DNA of 40,438 bases from an uncultured Collinsella sp. (GCA_902470095.1 CABRFG010000007.1:1-40438); one strand, 5' to 3'. Shown: positions 31,454 through 40,121, counted from the first letter of the stretch. Notes: a model not told the origin generated them from the letters alone. Translations and numbers: made by a program.

Positions 31454-32800
31454 ATGATCGATCGCTATACCCGCCCGGAGATGGGACACATTTTCTCCCT
31501 CGAGAACAAGTACGCCATTTGGCAGGAGATCGAGGTCTTGGCCTGCGAGGCCCAGGCGGAGCTCGGCAAGATCGGTATTTCCAAAGACGAGGCCCAGTGG
31601 ATCCGCGACCATGCCAACTTTGAGAAGGCGAAGGTCGATGAGATCGAGGAAGTCACGCGCCACGACGTCATTGCCTTCCTGACCAACATGAAGGAGTACA
31701 TCGATGCCGATGTTCCCGAGGGCGACCCCAAGCCCAGCCGCTGGGTTCACTATGGCATGACCAGCTCCGATCTGGGCGACACGGCCCTGTGCTACCAGCT
31801 CACCCAGGCCTGCGACCTGATCATCGAGGACGTCAAAAAACTCGGCGAGATCTGCAAGCGCCGCGCCTTTGAGGAGCGCAACACGCTCTGCGCCGGCCGT
31901 ACTCATGGCATCCATGCCGAGCCGATGACCTTCGGCATGAAGTTTGGCTCTTGGGCCTGGGAGCTCAAGCGCGATCTGGACCGTCTTGAGGATGCCCGCA
32001 AGAACGTTGCCTTTGGTGCCATCTCGGGCGCTGTCGGCACGTACAGCTCCATCGAGCCGTTTGTCGAGGAATATGTCTGCGAGCACCTGGGCCTGGTTCA
32101 CGACCCGCTGTCCACGCAGGTTATTAGCCGCGATCATCACGCCTACCTCGCCGGCGTTCTTGCCACCACCGCGGCCACCTGTGAGCGCATCGCTACCGAG
32201 GTTCGCAATCTGCAGAAGACCGATACACTCGAGGCCGAGGAACCGTTCCGTAAGGGTCAAAAGGGCAGCTCAGCCATGCCGCACAAGCGCAACCCCATCA
32301 CCATGGAGAAGGTCTGCGGCCTGTCGCGCGTCGTGAAGGCCAACGCGCAGGTTGCCTTCGACAACGTCGCCCTGTGGCACGAGCGTGACATTTCGCACTC
32401 CTCTGCCGAGCGCGTCGCCCAGGCCGACAGCTTCATCGCCCTCGACCACATGTTCCAGTGCCTCATCCGCGTTATCGACGGCCTGCAGCTGTATCCCGCT
32501 CGCATGATGGCCAACCTCAACAAGACACGCGGCCTCATCTTCTCCTCCAAGGTCCTGCTCGCCCTCGTCGACACGGGCATCACCCGCGAGGACGCGTACG
32601 CCATTGTGCAGGAGAACGCCATGGCAACCTGGCACGAGGTACAGGATTGTGTCTCCGGCTCTACCTTTAAGGAGCGTCTCGAGGCCGATCCGCGCTGCAC
32701 CGTCAGCCAGGAGAAACTCGACGAGATCTTTGATCCGTGGGACTTCCTCACCCGTATCGACACGGTCTTCGATCGCCTGGAGCAGCTGAGCTTCGAGTAG
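31454..32800 (+). CDS. purB: Adenylosuccinate lyase
   Basis: PurB cleaves SAICAR to AICAR and adenylosuccinate to AMP, both releasing fumarate, in purine synthesis. From ATG 31454 (AAGGAG six bases ahead) the product is 448 residues. The superfamily signature GSSAMPHKRNP carries the catalytic serine loop, and TSSDLGDTA and RTHGIHAEP are the other conserved regions, with the catalytic histidine in the latter. A frame upstream to 31388 adds 22 residues without family similarity. A candidate -10 (TACAAT, 31404-31409) lies upstream. The gene stands alone; purC is 4 kb away. Confidence 0.97.
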   Translation: MIDRYTRPEMGHIFSLENKYAIWQEIEVLACEAQAELGKIGISKDEAQWIRDHANFEKAKVDEIEEVTRHDVIAFLTNMKEYIDADVPEGDPKPSRWVHYGMTSSDLGDTALCYQLTQACDLIIEDVKKLGEICKRRAFEERNTLCAGRTHGIHAEPMTFGMKFGSWAWELKRDLDRLEDARKNVAFGAISGAVGTYSSIEPFVEEYVCEHLGLVHDPLSTQVISRDHHAYLAGVLATTAATCERIATEVRNLQKTDTLEAEEPFRKGQKGSSAMPHKRNPITMEKVCGLSRVVKANAQVAFDNVALWHERDISHSSAERVAQADSFIALDHMFQCLIRVIDGLQLYPARMMANLNKTRGLIFSSKVLLALVDTGITREDAYAIVQENAMATWHEVQDCVSGSTFKERLEADPRCTVSQEKLDEIFDPWDFLTRIDTVFDRLEQLSFE

Positions 32801-32826
32801 GTTCGGGCATAACGTTAGCTTTTTAG

Positions 32827-32864
32827 GGCGCTTTGCTGGTAATGTGTGTTGCCGGCAAAGCGCC
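32827..32864 (+). terminator. Hairpin after purB
   Basis: A 10-bp perfect stem (GGCGCTTTGC with GCAAAGCGCC), extended inward by TGG/CCG pairing, starts 27 bases after the purB stop. The tail (TCGTTG) is T-poor, so its strength as a terminator is uncertain. Confidence 0.55.
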
Positions 32865-32928
32865 TCGTTGCATTTAGGGAAAGACGGGGATAATAGTCGT
32901 CTCGAATAACATTCTGAGAGGGGATCGC

Positions 32929-33192
32929 ATGATTTCGTTTGATTACAAGCCTCAGGGCGTGTGTGCTCGCAATATTCACCTTGACCTTTCCGATGACGGC
33001 AACAAGGTGATGGGCGTTGAGTTTACCGGCGGCTGCGACGGCAATCTCAAGGCTATCTCCAAGCTGGTCGAGGGCGCTCCTGCCGATCGCGTAATCGAGG
33101 TTCTCGCCGGTAATACCTGCGGTATGAAAAAGACCTCCTGCGCCGACCAGCTTACACGCGCTATCGAGGCCGCTCGCGCCGAGATCGCCTAA
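32929..33192 (+). CDS. TSCPD-domain protein (TIGR03905-like)
   Basis: An 87-residue protein with the features of the small stand-alone TSCPD family: GGCDGNLKAISKLVEG, then GNTCGMKKTSCADQL, which has the conserved cysteines also seen at the C-terminus of some ribonucleotide reductases. The family's function is not established; metal or nucleotide binding has been suggested from the cysteine pattern. A GAGAGGGG site precedes the ATG. Its stop codon overlaps the ATG of the Tat lipoprotein gene (TAATG), so the two are coupled. Confidence 0.85.
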   Translation: MISFDYKPQGVCARNIHLDLSDDGNKVMGVEFTGGCDGNLKAISKLVEGAPADRVIEVLAGNTCGMKKTSCADQLTRAIEAARAEIA

Positions 33193-34403
33193 TGGGTATC
33201 GCCGATCACATCAAGAACGGAATATCGCGTCGCGGCTTTGTACTCGGTGGGGCTGCCGCGGGCGCTGCCACGGTGCTTGCCGGATGCTCGAAAAAAACGG
33301 GCACCAGCGATGATGCCGCCGGCGAGCCGCAGGTTATCAAGGATGATTCCAAAATCATCTCGATTACGGATGAGTACGAGGCAGTCGACATCGATCTTGA
33401 GCCGGCGGCGTCATGGACGCTGCCTCTGGGTACGCTGCTGTACTACTGCGACGGCGATTACGCCGCGGCAATGATGGCGCCCGCATCGGCACTGCACGCC
33501 AACACACTCGGTGTGCTCAACCTGGGCGATGGCTCGCTTACCACATTAATCGAGGATCCTATCGAGGGCACGGGATATGCATTCTACGATGTCCGTGCCG
33601 GCGACGGCGTATTCGCGTGGGTTGAGATGAACTTTGCCAATTCATCGTGGAAGCTCTACGCTCAAAATCTGTCGGGCGCTTCGCTCTCTGGCGACGTGGT
33701 TGAGCTCGATCGAGGTGGCAAGGACTACGATCCGCCGCTGTTTACGGCGTTCGGGTCATCAGTCATCTGGTATAAAATGCCCTCGGCAGGTGGCAATAAA
33801 ACGAGTAGCGATTCGTTTTGCTATCGTCGCTCGCTTGATGAATCCAAGGCCGAGACAATTTGGAAATCGACGGGTCGCTTTGCATCGGCCCCGCGCGCGA
33901 GCGACGGCATTTTGACCATCTCGCCGCGTGTCCGCAACGACGAGGGCGTCTACTACGGCATAACGGCAATCGATCTGACCGACGGCAACAACACCAAACG
34001 TGCCCAGCTAGTCCTTCCCTCGTCAGTTTCGCCTTTCGAGGCCGTATATATGGGCGACACCTTCGTGTTTTCTATCGAGGCGGCCTATAGTGGTGTGGGC
34101 AGCCTGGGCAATATGGGCACGTATATCGGTAATGAGGGAGGGCCGTACCTCTTCCTGTCCCGCGAGCCGCTCGCATGTGCGGCTGGCAAGAAGAATAAAT
34201 ACCTTGTTAAGGTACAGGCGTCGCATTTCCTGATCGACACCTCTGCCAAGACCTATGGCTCGCTGCTGTCGCCCGACCGCGCTTTGGAGTATGGCGATTA
34301 TCCAGCTACGGCGGGAAAATCGAACTCATTCCTTACGTACGCCACGGTGCGCAACAGCCAGGGTATACCAGAGACGGTCACTGCACGCCTATTCTCTCTT
34401 TAA
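33192..34403 (+). CDS. Tat-exported lipoprotein of unknown function
   Basis: A 403-residue secreted protein. The N-terminus has a twin-arginine motif SRRGF (R13, R14), a hydrophobic stretch and a lipobox LAGC (C32), so it is predicted to be exported folded and lipid-anchored outside the membrane. The mature part is rich in beta-strand-like blades (GVLNLGDGSLTTLIED, GVFAWVEMNFANSSWKLYAQ, YYGITAIDLTDGN), consistent with a propeller-like fold. I recognise no catalytic motif. It is translationally coupled to the TSCPD gene through a one-base TAATG overlap. Confidence 0.82.
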   Translation: MGIADHIKNGISRRGFVLGGAAAGAATVLAGCSKKTGTSDDAAGEPQVIKDDSKIISITDEYEAVDIDLEPAASWTLPLGTLLYYCDGDYAAAMMAPASALHANTLGVLNLGDGSLTTLIEDPIEGTGYAFYDVRAGDGVFAWVEMNFANSSWKLYAQNLSGASLSGDVVELDRGGKDYDPPLFTAFGSSVIWYKMPSAGGNKTSSDSFCYRRSLDESKAETIWKSTGRFASAPRASDGILTISPRVRNDEGVYYGITAIDLTDGNNTKRAQLVLPSSVSPFEAVYMGDTFVFSIEAAYSGVGSLGNMGTYIGNEGGPYLFLSREPLACAAGKKNKYLVKVQASHFLIDTSAKTYGSLLSPDRALEYGDYPATAGKSNSFLTYATVRNSQGIPETVTARLFSL

Positions 34404-34462
34404 GCTTAGAGGGGTTAAAAAGGCGCCAACAGGGGAATAAACGCGTTGTAATTGTGAGTACC

Positions 34463-34501
34463 GCCCGCCGAGCTGCCGCGTCATAGCGGCATCCGGCGGG
34501 C
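34463..34501. terminator. Long two-tier hairpin upstream of the two-component system
   Basis: GCCCGCCG (34463-34470) pairs with CGGCGGGC (34494-34501), and inside it TGCCGC (34474-34479) pairs with GCGGCA (34486-34491). There is no T-run on either strand. It may be a terminator for the lipoprotein operon or a leader structure of the response-regulator gene. Confidence 0.5.
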
Positions 34502-34556
34502 TCAGGTGCGTTAAAATGGGCTTGTTCTTAGCTAATTGAGACAGGGGGGCCGTGTT

Positions 34557-35279
34557 ATGGCTTCAGATGCAAAAAAGATTCTGCTGGTCGAGGATGAGAA
34601 GGCAATCCGTGACGCCGTCGCTGCCTATCTCGAGCGCGAAGGCTACTGGGTTGTGGGCGTCGGCGACGGGCAGTCCGCGATCGAGGAGTTCGAGAAGCAT
34701 CAGTTCGACCTGGTCGTGCTCGACCTTATGCTCCCCAAGATCCCCGGCGAGCGCGTTTGCCGCACCATTCGCGATACCTCGGATGTCCCCATCATCATGC
34801 TGACGGCTAAGGGCGAGATCGAGGACCGTATTATCGGTCTTGAGCTCGGCGCCGACGACTATCTGATTAAGCCGTTCTCGCCGCGCGAGCTCGTCGCCCG
34901 CGTTCGCGCTCTGTTCCGCCGTGCCCATCAGGCCGACGAGCCCGCCGTCGAGGTACTCGACTTCGGCGATCTGGTCATCGATATCTCGGGCCACAAGATC
35001 TTGGTCGAGGGCAAGGAAGTCGATCTGACGGCTTCCGAGTTCAAGCTGCTCACCACGCTTGCCCGTCATCCCGGCCGTGTGTATAACCGCATGGAGCTGG
35101 TCGAGAAAGTGCTCGGGTATGACTTTGAGGGCTATGAGCGCACCATCGATAGCCACGTGAAGAATCTTCGCGCCAAGCTGGGCGATGATCCCAAGAAGCC
35201 CAAGTGGCTCTACACCGTCCATGGTGTCGGCTATCGCTTCGAGGCTCCGGCCAAGACCGATAAGTCGGACGAGAAATAG
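34557..35279 (+). CDS. OmpR/PhoB-family response regulator
   Basis: A 240-residue two-component response regulator. The receiver domain has the acidic pair in LVEDE, phospho-acceptor D56 (VVLDLMLP) and the conserved lysine in LIKPFSP. The C-terminal winged helix (LTASEFKLLTTLARHPGRVYNR, YERTIDSHVKNLRAKLGDD, GVGYRFE) is OmpR/PhoB type. The ATG at 34557 follows a G-rich ribosome site; an in-frame TTG at 34536 would precede that site. The kinase gene starts 11 bases after the stop, so the pair form an operon. The signal sensed is unknown. Confidence 0.95.
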   Translation: MASDAKKILLVEDEKAIRDAVAAYLEREGYWVVGVGDGQSAIEEFEKHQFDLVVLDLMLPKIPGERVCRTIRDTSDVPIIMLTAKGEIEDRIIGLELGADDYLIKPFSPRELVARVRALFRRAHQADEPAVEVLDFGDLVIDISGHKILVEGKEVDLTASEFKLLTTLARHPGRVYNRMELVEKVLGYDFEGYERTIDSHVKNLRAKLGDDPKKPKWLYTVHGVGYRFEAPAKTDKSDEK

Positions 35280-35290
35280 GGAAATCACAT

Positions 35291-36856
35291 ATGACACCTG
35301 CGCGCTTTGAAATCGGACAAAAGCACAAGCAGGAGAGCGAGGCGGGTTCCAAGGCTAGTTGGAACACGCCTCGTTCCGATTCACGGCCAACGATGAGCTA
35401 TCCCTCGCGCATGGCACTTGCTTTTGCTCTGACATCGCTCATGACGGTATTGGTGCTGGTGGGCGTTGTCTCTGTTGTGTGGGGCACGGTCTTTTCGGAT
35501 TACACACGCTCCAATATCGTCGAAATCGCAAATTCCGCTGCCGAGAAGTTGGCAACCTCATATGAGGAAAACGGCTCTTGGACCGCGGGAGAACTGCGCA
35601 CGGTCGCAACGTCGAGTTTGGTTTCCGACGATCTTGGTATGCAGGTCGTCAATAAAAAGGGCGTCATCGTCTACGACGACTCATGGCCCTCGGCAAGCGC
35701 TACTGCCGATGTACGCGAAAACCAGGCTACGACCGACGACACGAGCGGCAAGAGGGCATCGCATAGCCCGGTCTCGTCTGCTCCAACCGACTCCGATAGC
35801 GTTGCTAACGTCGAGATTGTAACGTCTTCCGGCGAGCATGTCGGACAGGTAAAGCTGTGGGCCATCGGCTCCGACGCTCTGCTCACCAAGGCGGACTCTG
35901 CGTTTAGGGAGAAGACCTTTAACGCCATGGCCCTCGCCGCGGTTGTTGCAATCTGCATTTCGGTCGTTATCGGATCGCTCGTGTCGCGCATGCTCACCAA
36001 GCCGATTCATCGCATCACCAGTACCGCAAAGCAAATCCGTGACGGCGACCTGTCGGCTCGCACGGGACTGCGCGGTGATGACGAGATCGATCAGCTGGGT
36101 GAGACCTTCGATGAGATGGCCACTTCGCTCGAGAAGGATATGAAACACGAGAAGCGCCTGACCTCAGACGTTGCACACGAGCTTCGCACGCCGCTTATGG
36201 CCATGCTCGCAACGGTCGAGGCCATGCAGGATGGCGTGTATCCCACCGACGATGAGCATTTGGAAACCGTTGCTTCCGAGACGCGTCGCCTGGCTCGTCT
36301 GGTGCAGCAGATGCTCGACCTGTCGCGCATGGAAAACAGCACGGCTCCGCTCAACCTTGAGCCGGTGGACATGGTTCCTTTCGTGCGTTCCATCGTTAAT
36401 GCCCAGGAGCGCCTGTTTGTCGACCGCGATCTGCGCCTGCGTTTTGCGGACGAGACCCAGGGTCACGACGATGTCGTCGAGGCCGATCCCGACATGATCA
36501 CGCAATGTGTTATCAACCTCATGAGCAACGCCATGCGCTACACCCCCGAGGGCGGTTGGGTCGTGGTGTCGGTGCTCAGTGACCGCAAGCACGTCAGCAT
36601 TGCCGTTTCTGATACCGGCATCGGTATTGCCAAGGACGATTTGTCGCGCATCTTCGGGCGGTTTTGGCGCGCCGATGCCAGCCGCGCCCGCGAAGCTGGC
36701 GGCCTGGGCGTTGGCCTCGCCGTGACCAAGCAGATTGTCGAGCGTCACCATGGCTACATATCCGTGGAGTCGGAGCTTGGAAAGGGTACGACTTTTACAA
36801 TTCATCTGCCCCGCGAGCACACGGCAGACGCGGCATCTACTACAATGGAGCACTAG
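35291..36856 (+). CDS. Sensor histidine kinase
   Basis: A 521-residue membrane kinase partnered with the preceding regulator. Membrane helix 1 spans about 41-66, an extracytoplasmic sensor region with a Ser/Thr/Asp-rich stretch spans about 67-210, and helix 2 about 212-233. A HAMP domain follows (LTKPIHRITSTAKQIRDGDL). The HisKA H-box is DVAHELRTPL, with phosphoacceptor H296. The ATPase domain shows QCVINLMSNAMRYT (N-box), SDTGIGI (G1), FWRADASR and GGLGVGLAV (G2). All motifs needed for activity are present. The ribosome site is weak (AGGGAAAT), consistent with coupling to the upstream gene. Confidence 0.94.
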   Translation: MTPARFEIGQKHKQESEAGSKASWNTPRSDSRPTMSYPSRMALAFALTSLMTVLVLVGVVSVVWGTVFSDYTRSNIVEIANSAAEKLATSYEENGSWTAGELRTVATSSLVSDDLGMQVVNKKGVIVYDDSWPSASATADVRENQATTDDTSGKRASHSPVSSAPTDSDSVANVEIVTSSGEHVGQVKLWAIGSDALLTKADSAFREKTFNAMALAAVVAICISVVIGSLVSRMLTKPIHRITSTAKQIRDGDLSARTGLRGDDEIDQLGETFDEMATSLEKDMKHEKRLTSDVAHELRTPLMAMLATVEAMQDGVYPTDDEHLETVASETRRLARLVQQMLDLSRMENSTAPLNLEPVDMVPFVRSIVNAQERLFVDRDLRLRFADETQGHDDVVEADPDMITQCVINLMSNAMRYTPEGGWVVVSVLSDRKHVSIAVSDTGIGIAKDDLSRIFGRFWRADASRAREAGGLGVGLAVTKQIVERHHGYISVESELGKGTTFTIHLPREHTADAASTTMEH

Positions 36857-36914
36857 CTTTTCGCTATTCGGTGAAGGAGGGGCCGCGTCCCTGCCGCTCC
36901 GAGTTTGCGAAAAC

Positions 36915-36934
36915 ATGCGGGAAAGAACCCGCAT
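36915..36934 (+). promoter_or_regulatory. Hairpin in the purC leader
   Basis: ATGCGGG-AAAGAA-CCCGCAT is a perfect 7-bp stem followed by TTCTGT, lying between the kinase stop and the purC ribosome site. It may be a weak terminator of the kinase transcript or a leader structure. Confidence 0.45.
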
Positions 36935-36965
36935 TTCTGTCGTATTTAGGTAAGGAGTGACTCAC

Positions 36966-37853
36966 GTGACAACGATGGAGCGTCGTCCGGATTCCCGTGG
37001 CAAGGTTCGTGATATTTACGATGCCGGTGAAAACCTGCTGATGGTCGCCACCGACCGCATTTCTGCGTTCGACTTCATTCTTCCCGACGAGATTCCGTTT
37101 AAGGGAGAGGTACTCAATCGCATCTCGGCATTCTGGTTCGATAAGTTTGCCGACATCGTCCCCAACCATCTCGTTTCCATCGACCCGGCGGATTTCCCCG
37201 AGGAGTTTGCTGAGTATCGTGACTACCTCGCTGGCCGCGCCATGCTGGTTAAGAAGGCCCAGACGATTCCTATCGAGTGCATCGTCCGCGGCTATCTGAC
37301 CGGTTCGGGCAAGAAGACCTACGACGAGAACGGCACCGTCTGCGGCATCCAGCTGCCTGAGGGCCTGACCGAGGCTTCCAAGCTTCCTGAGCCGCTGTTC
37401 ACGCCGTCCACGAAGGCCGAGATCGGTGACCACGACGAGAACATCTCGTTCGAGCGTTGCTGCGAGATCGTGGGCGAGGACATCGCCACGCAGATTCGCG
37501 ACCTTTCCCTCAAGATCTACAAGGCTGCCGCCGAGTACGCCGCGACCCGTGGCATCATCATTGCCGACACCAAGTTCGAGTTTGGTGTTATTGATGGCAA
37601 GGTCACGCTGATCGACGAGTGTCTCACGCCCGACTCCAGCCGTTTCTGGCCTGCTGCCAGCTACGAGGAGGGCAAGATCCAGCCTAGCTACGACAAGCAA
37701 TTCGTCCGCAATTGGCTCAAGGCCAACTGGGATATGACGGGGGAGACCCCGCACCTGCCCGCCGAGGTCATCGATGGCACGTCCGAGCGCTATCGCGAGG
37801 CCTTCCAGATCATCACGGGCTCCCAGTTCACAAGCATGAAGGAGAACGCATAA
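36966..37853 (+). CDS. purC: Phosphoribosylaminoimidazole-succinocarboxamide synthase
   Basis: PurC (SAICAR synthetase) couples CAIR to aspartate with ATP, the step before PurB in purine synthesis. Motifs include SRGKVRDIYD (glycine-rich ATP loop), VATDRISAFDFIL, IECIVRGYLTGSG and IADTKFEFG with LIDECLTPDSSRFW. The GTG at 36966 gives 295 residues and sits 8 bases after AAGGAG. A GTG at 36957 lies within that site, and an ATG at 36975 is also possible. The membrane-protein gene follows with no gap after the stop. Confidence 0.96.
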   Translation: MTTMERRPDSRGKVRDIYDAGENLLMVATDRISAFDFILPDEIPFKGEVLNRISAFWFDKFADIVPNHLVSIDPADFPEEFAEYRDYLAGRAMLVKKAQTIPIECIVRGYLTGSGKKTYDENGTVCGIQLPEGLTEASKLPEPLFTPSTKAEIGDHDENISFERCCEIVGEDIATQIRDLSLKIYKAAAEYAATRGIIIADTKFEFGVIDGKVTLIDECLTPDSSRFWPAASYEEGKIQPSYDKQFVRNWLKANWDMTGETPHLPAEVIDGTSERYREAFQIITGSQFTSMKENA

Positions 37854-38429
37854 GTGAGTACCCGTAGCGCCACGAACAAGCGCACGCAATCCCACGAAGT
37901 TACCGGGGTTGCGCGCAAGTCTGCCGCATCTGCTAAACCCGCCCGCCAAGCAGCGAGCTCCGTTCGCGTCGTGCCGGCTTCGTCTAAGGCACGCCGCAAA
38001 GAGCTCGAGAAGGGCGAGAACCTCGAGGGCCTCTCTAAAGAGGAGAAGCGCGCCCGCAAGGCTAAGCAGCGCGCCAAGGAGGACCGCATCTATACGGTGT
38101 CGAATATCCTCCTCAAGCAGGACGAGGACTACACCAAGCGCCGTCGCATCTGGTGGATTGTGCTCGCCATTGGCATGGTGCTCGTTGTGGCAATTTGGGC
38201 CTCGCTGTACTTCGCTCCCGCTGGCATGGTGTCCAGCCCTGTCCAGATGGTCGGCATTGTTTTGTCCTACGTCATCATTTTGGGCGACTTTATCTATGAT
38301 TTCGCTCGTATTCGTCCCTTGCGCAACATGTACCGCGCACAGGCCGAGGGCATGTCCGAGAACAAGCTCAACGCTCTTATTGAGCGCGCGGCTGCCGAGG
38401 AGGACAAGAAGGACTCCAAGAAGAAGTAG
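37854..38429 (+). CDS. Two-helix membrane protein with basic N-terminus
   Basis: A 191-residue protein of unknown function, starting at a GTG directly after the purC stop codon. The first 95 residues are very basic and rich in Ala, Ser, Lys and Arg, with a likely helical part (KARRKELEKGENLEGLSKEEKRA). Two membrane helices follow (about 100-121 and 129-148), then a charged helical tail ending DSKKK. Both ends are predicted cytoplasmic. It is probably co-transcribed with purC, but nothing in it suggests a purine role. A terminator follows. Confidence 0.8.
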   Translation: MSTRSATNKRTQSHEVTGVARKSAASAKPARQAASSVRVVPASSKARRKELEKGENLEGLSKEEKRARKAKQRAKEDRIYTVSNILLKQDEDYTKRRRIWWIVLAIGMVLVVAIWASLYFAPAGMVSSPVQMVGIVLSYVIILGDFIYDFARIRPLRNMYRAQAEGMSENKLNALIERAAAEEDKKDSKKK

Positions 38430-38460
38430 CGTTTGCATACATACTTATCGCTAAGATATA

Positions 38461-38490
38461 AGGCGCGTCGTTTTTGCGGCGCGCCTTTTT
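38461..38490 (+). terminator. Terminator after the purC operon
   Basis: GGCGCG (38462-38467) pairs with CGCGCC (38480-38485), with an inner CG pair, followed by TTTTT. Confidence 0.85.
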
Positions 38491-38518
38491 ACTGTTCTAT
38501 AGATAGATGGAGTGGCAC

Positions 38519-39799
38519 ATGATTCGAGCTGCCCTGACGGTCGAAGAGGCTCTGGAGGGCATGAAGGCCCTGGAGCCCAAGATTAAAAACTACGCGCGCC
38601 TGGTCGTCCGCAAGGGCGTAAACGTCAAGCCCGGCCAGGAGGTCGTCGTTCAGTCTCCGGTCGAGTGCGCGCCGTTTGCGCGCGTGGTGGTCGCGGAGGC
38701 CTATGCTGCCGGCGCCGGCCACGTGACGGTCATCTGGGCCGATGATGCCGTGACGAGGCTCACGTACGAGCATGTCGAGAAAAACTATTTTGAGCAGACG
38801 CCCGAGTGGAAGCGCCTACAGCTGGATTCCCTGGCCCAGGACGGTGCCTGCTTTATCTTTATCGAGGGTGCGGATCCTGCAGCCCTCAAGGGCATCGATC
38901 CAGCCAAGCCGGCCGCGGCATCCAAGGCGAGGAATACGCAGTGCAAAGTTTTCCGCCGTGGACTGGATTACAACATCAATCCGTGGTGCATCGCCGGCGC
39001 TCCGGTCGTGGCATGGGCGCACGAGGTGTTCCCGGGAGACGCCGATGAGGTTGCAATCTATAAGCTGTGGAATGCGATTCTGCACACCGCGCGCGCCGAT
39101 GGCCAGGACCCGGAGAGCGACTGGGAACTCCATGACGCCGCATTCGAAAAGAACCTGCGCTTCCTGAACGACATTCGTTTCGACTACCTGCACTACACCG
39201 CGGCAAATGGAACCGATTTGACGATTGGCATGACGAAGGGTCACGAGTGGGCCGGCGGCAAGGGCAAGACGCCCGATGGACACCCCTTCTTCCCCAACAT
39301 TCCCACCGAGGAAGTCTTCACCTCACCCGATCGCATGCGCGCCGACGGTATCGTGTATTCTGCCATGCCGCTCATCCACCACGGCAATAAGGTCGACGAT
39401 TTTTGGATTAAGTTTGAGGGAGGCCGCGTGGTGGACTACGACGCCCGTGTGGGCAAGGCAACGCTCGCAAGTATCATCGATACTGACGAGGGCGCTGCTC
39501 ACCTGGGAGAGGTCGCGCTCATTTCCAAGAACACGCCGATCCGCGAAAGCGGCGTTCTGTTATATGACACGCTCTATGACGAGAACGCTAGCTGCCATCT
39601 CGCGCTAGGAGTCGGTTTCCCCGAATGCATCGAGGGTGGGTATGACATGTCCAAGGAGGAGCTCCTGGAGCATGGCGTTAACGTCTCGAGCACGCACGTC
39701 GATTTTATGATCGGCACGGATGACATCGATATTACGGGCATTACGCCTGATGGACGCGAAGTTGTGATTTTCCAGAACGGCCAATGGAGTTGGGAATAG
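38519..39799 (+). CDS. Aminopeptidase, M29 family (AmpS/PepS-like)
   Basis: A cytoplasmic metallo-aminopeptidase of about 426 residues. The family's metal-ligand motifs are visible in order: NIPTEEVFTSPD (Glu), LGEVALISKNTPI (Glu), YDTLYDENASCHLALG (His) and STHVDFMIG (His, Asp) followed by TDDIDITG. VNVKPGQEVVVQSPVE near the N-terminus is also typical. I chose ATG 38519, six bases after GGAG; an in-frame ATG at 38507 has no ribosome site. Its likely role is general peptide breakdown. The tRNA-Lys promoter overlaps the gene's last codons. Confidence 0.93.
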   Translation: MIRAALTVEEALEGMKALEPKIKNYARLVVRKGVNVKPGQEVVVQSPVECAPFARVVVAEAYAAGAGHVTVIWADDAVTRLTYEHVEKNYFEQTPEWKRLQLDSLAQDGACFIFIEGADPAALKGIDPAKPAAASKARNTQCKVFRRGLDYNINPWCIAGAPVVAWAHEVFPGDADEVAIYKLWNAILHTARADGQDPESDWELHDAAFEKNLRFLNDIRFDYLHYTAANGTDLTIGMTKGHEWAGGKGKTPDGHPFFPNIPTEEVFTSPDRMRADGIVYSAMPLIHHGNKVDDFWIKFEGGRVVDYDARVGKATLASIIDTDEGAAHLGEVALISKNTPIRESGVLLYDTLYDENASCHLALGVGFPECIEGGYDMSKEELLEHGVNVSSTHVDFMIGTDDIDITGITPDGREVVIFQNGQWSWE

Positions 39800-39818
39800 T
39801 CCCAGACCGTGGTACAAT
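39790..39818 (+). promoter_or_regulatory. Promoter of tRNA-Lys
   Basis: TTGGGA (39790-39795) and TACAAT (39813-39818) are separated by 17 bases and lie 10 bases before the tRNA. The -35 overlaps the end of the aminopeptidase gene. Confidence 0.55.
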
Positions 39819-39827
39819 GCCACCCGC

Positions 39828-39900
39828 GGGCCGTTAGCTCAGCTGGCAGAGCAGGGGACTTTTAATCCCAAGGTCCAGGGTTCGAACCCCTGACGGCCCA
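39828..39900 (+). tRNA. tRNA-Lys (anticodon TTT)
   Basis: The cloverleaf has acceptor GGGCCGT/ACGGCCC, D-arm AGCTCAGCTGGCAGAGC, and anticodon loop CTTTTAA within GGGGA/TCCCA. The T-arm is CAGGG-TTCGAAC-CCCTG. The discriminator is A39900. The following bases are CCC, so CCA is probably not encoded. Its last 17 bases plus CC recur exactly 179 bases downstream. Confidence 0.96.
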
Positions 39901-39914
39901 CCCAAAGATTGTTG

Positions 39915-39946
39915 AGACGGTCAACTTCGGTTGGCCGTCTTTTTTG
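39915..39946 (+). terminator. Terminator after tRNA-Lys
   Basis: The stem AGACGGTCAAC / GTTGGCCGTCT (one T-G pair) with a TTCG loop is followed by six T. Confidence 0.9.
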
Positions 39947-39958
39947 TCGTCCTTTCAT

Positions 39959-40081
39959 GGGTTCGAACCCGTCGGGGCGCGGAGCTGAGTAAACGCGTGA
40001 GCGTTTGCCAGCGCAGCGCGCAAGGCGCGAAAGCGCCGCAGCGGCCGCCTGCGAAGCAGGCTGAACCCCTGACGGCCCACC
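39959..40081 (+). repeat. tRNA-Lys-associated hairpin element with 3'-end copy
   Basis: This begins with the self-complementary T-arm-like GGGTTCGAACCC (39959-39970). It continues with hairpins AAACGC-GTGA-GCGTTT (39991-40006), GGCGC-GAAA-GCGCC (40024-40037) and GCCTGC-GAA-GCAGGC (40047-40061). It ends with GAACCCCTGACGGCCCACC (40063-40081), an exact copy of 39884-39902 at the tRNA-Lys 3' end. The order of parts matches the element behind tRNA-Gly at 31.2-31.35 kb. No protein gene is evident. Confidence 0.8.
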
Positions 40082-40091
40082 ATGGAATAGA

Positions 40092-40121
40092 AAGCGATCA
40101 ACTCCGGTTGGTCGCTTTTTT
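40092..40121 (+). terminator. Second terminator of the tRNA-Lys locus
   Basis: The stem AAGCGATCAAC / GTTGGTCGCTT with a TCCG loop and a T-run (to 40121) closely resembles the first terminator (shared CAAC-TYCG-GTTG core). It follows the tRNA 3'-end copy at a similar distance, as if the tRNA-end-plus-terminator unit had been duplicated. Another GGGTTCGAACCC follows at 40135-40146. Confidence 0.85.

Noticed and set aside
40063..40081. tRNA 3'-end copy considered as a second tRNA gene
   Set aside because: Only the T-arm 3' strand and the acceptor 3' strand are present; no D-arm or anticodon arm can be drawn from the preceding hairpins.
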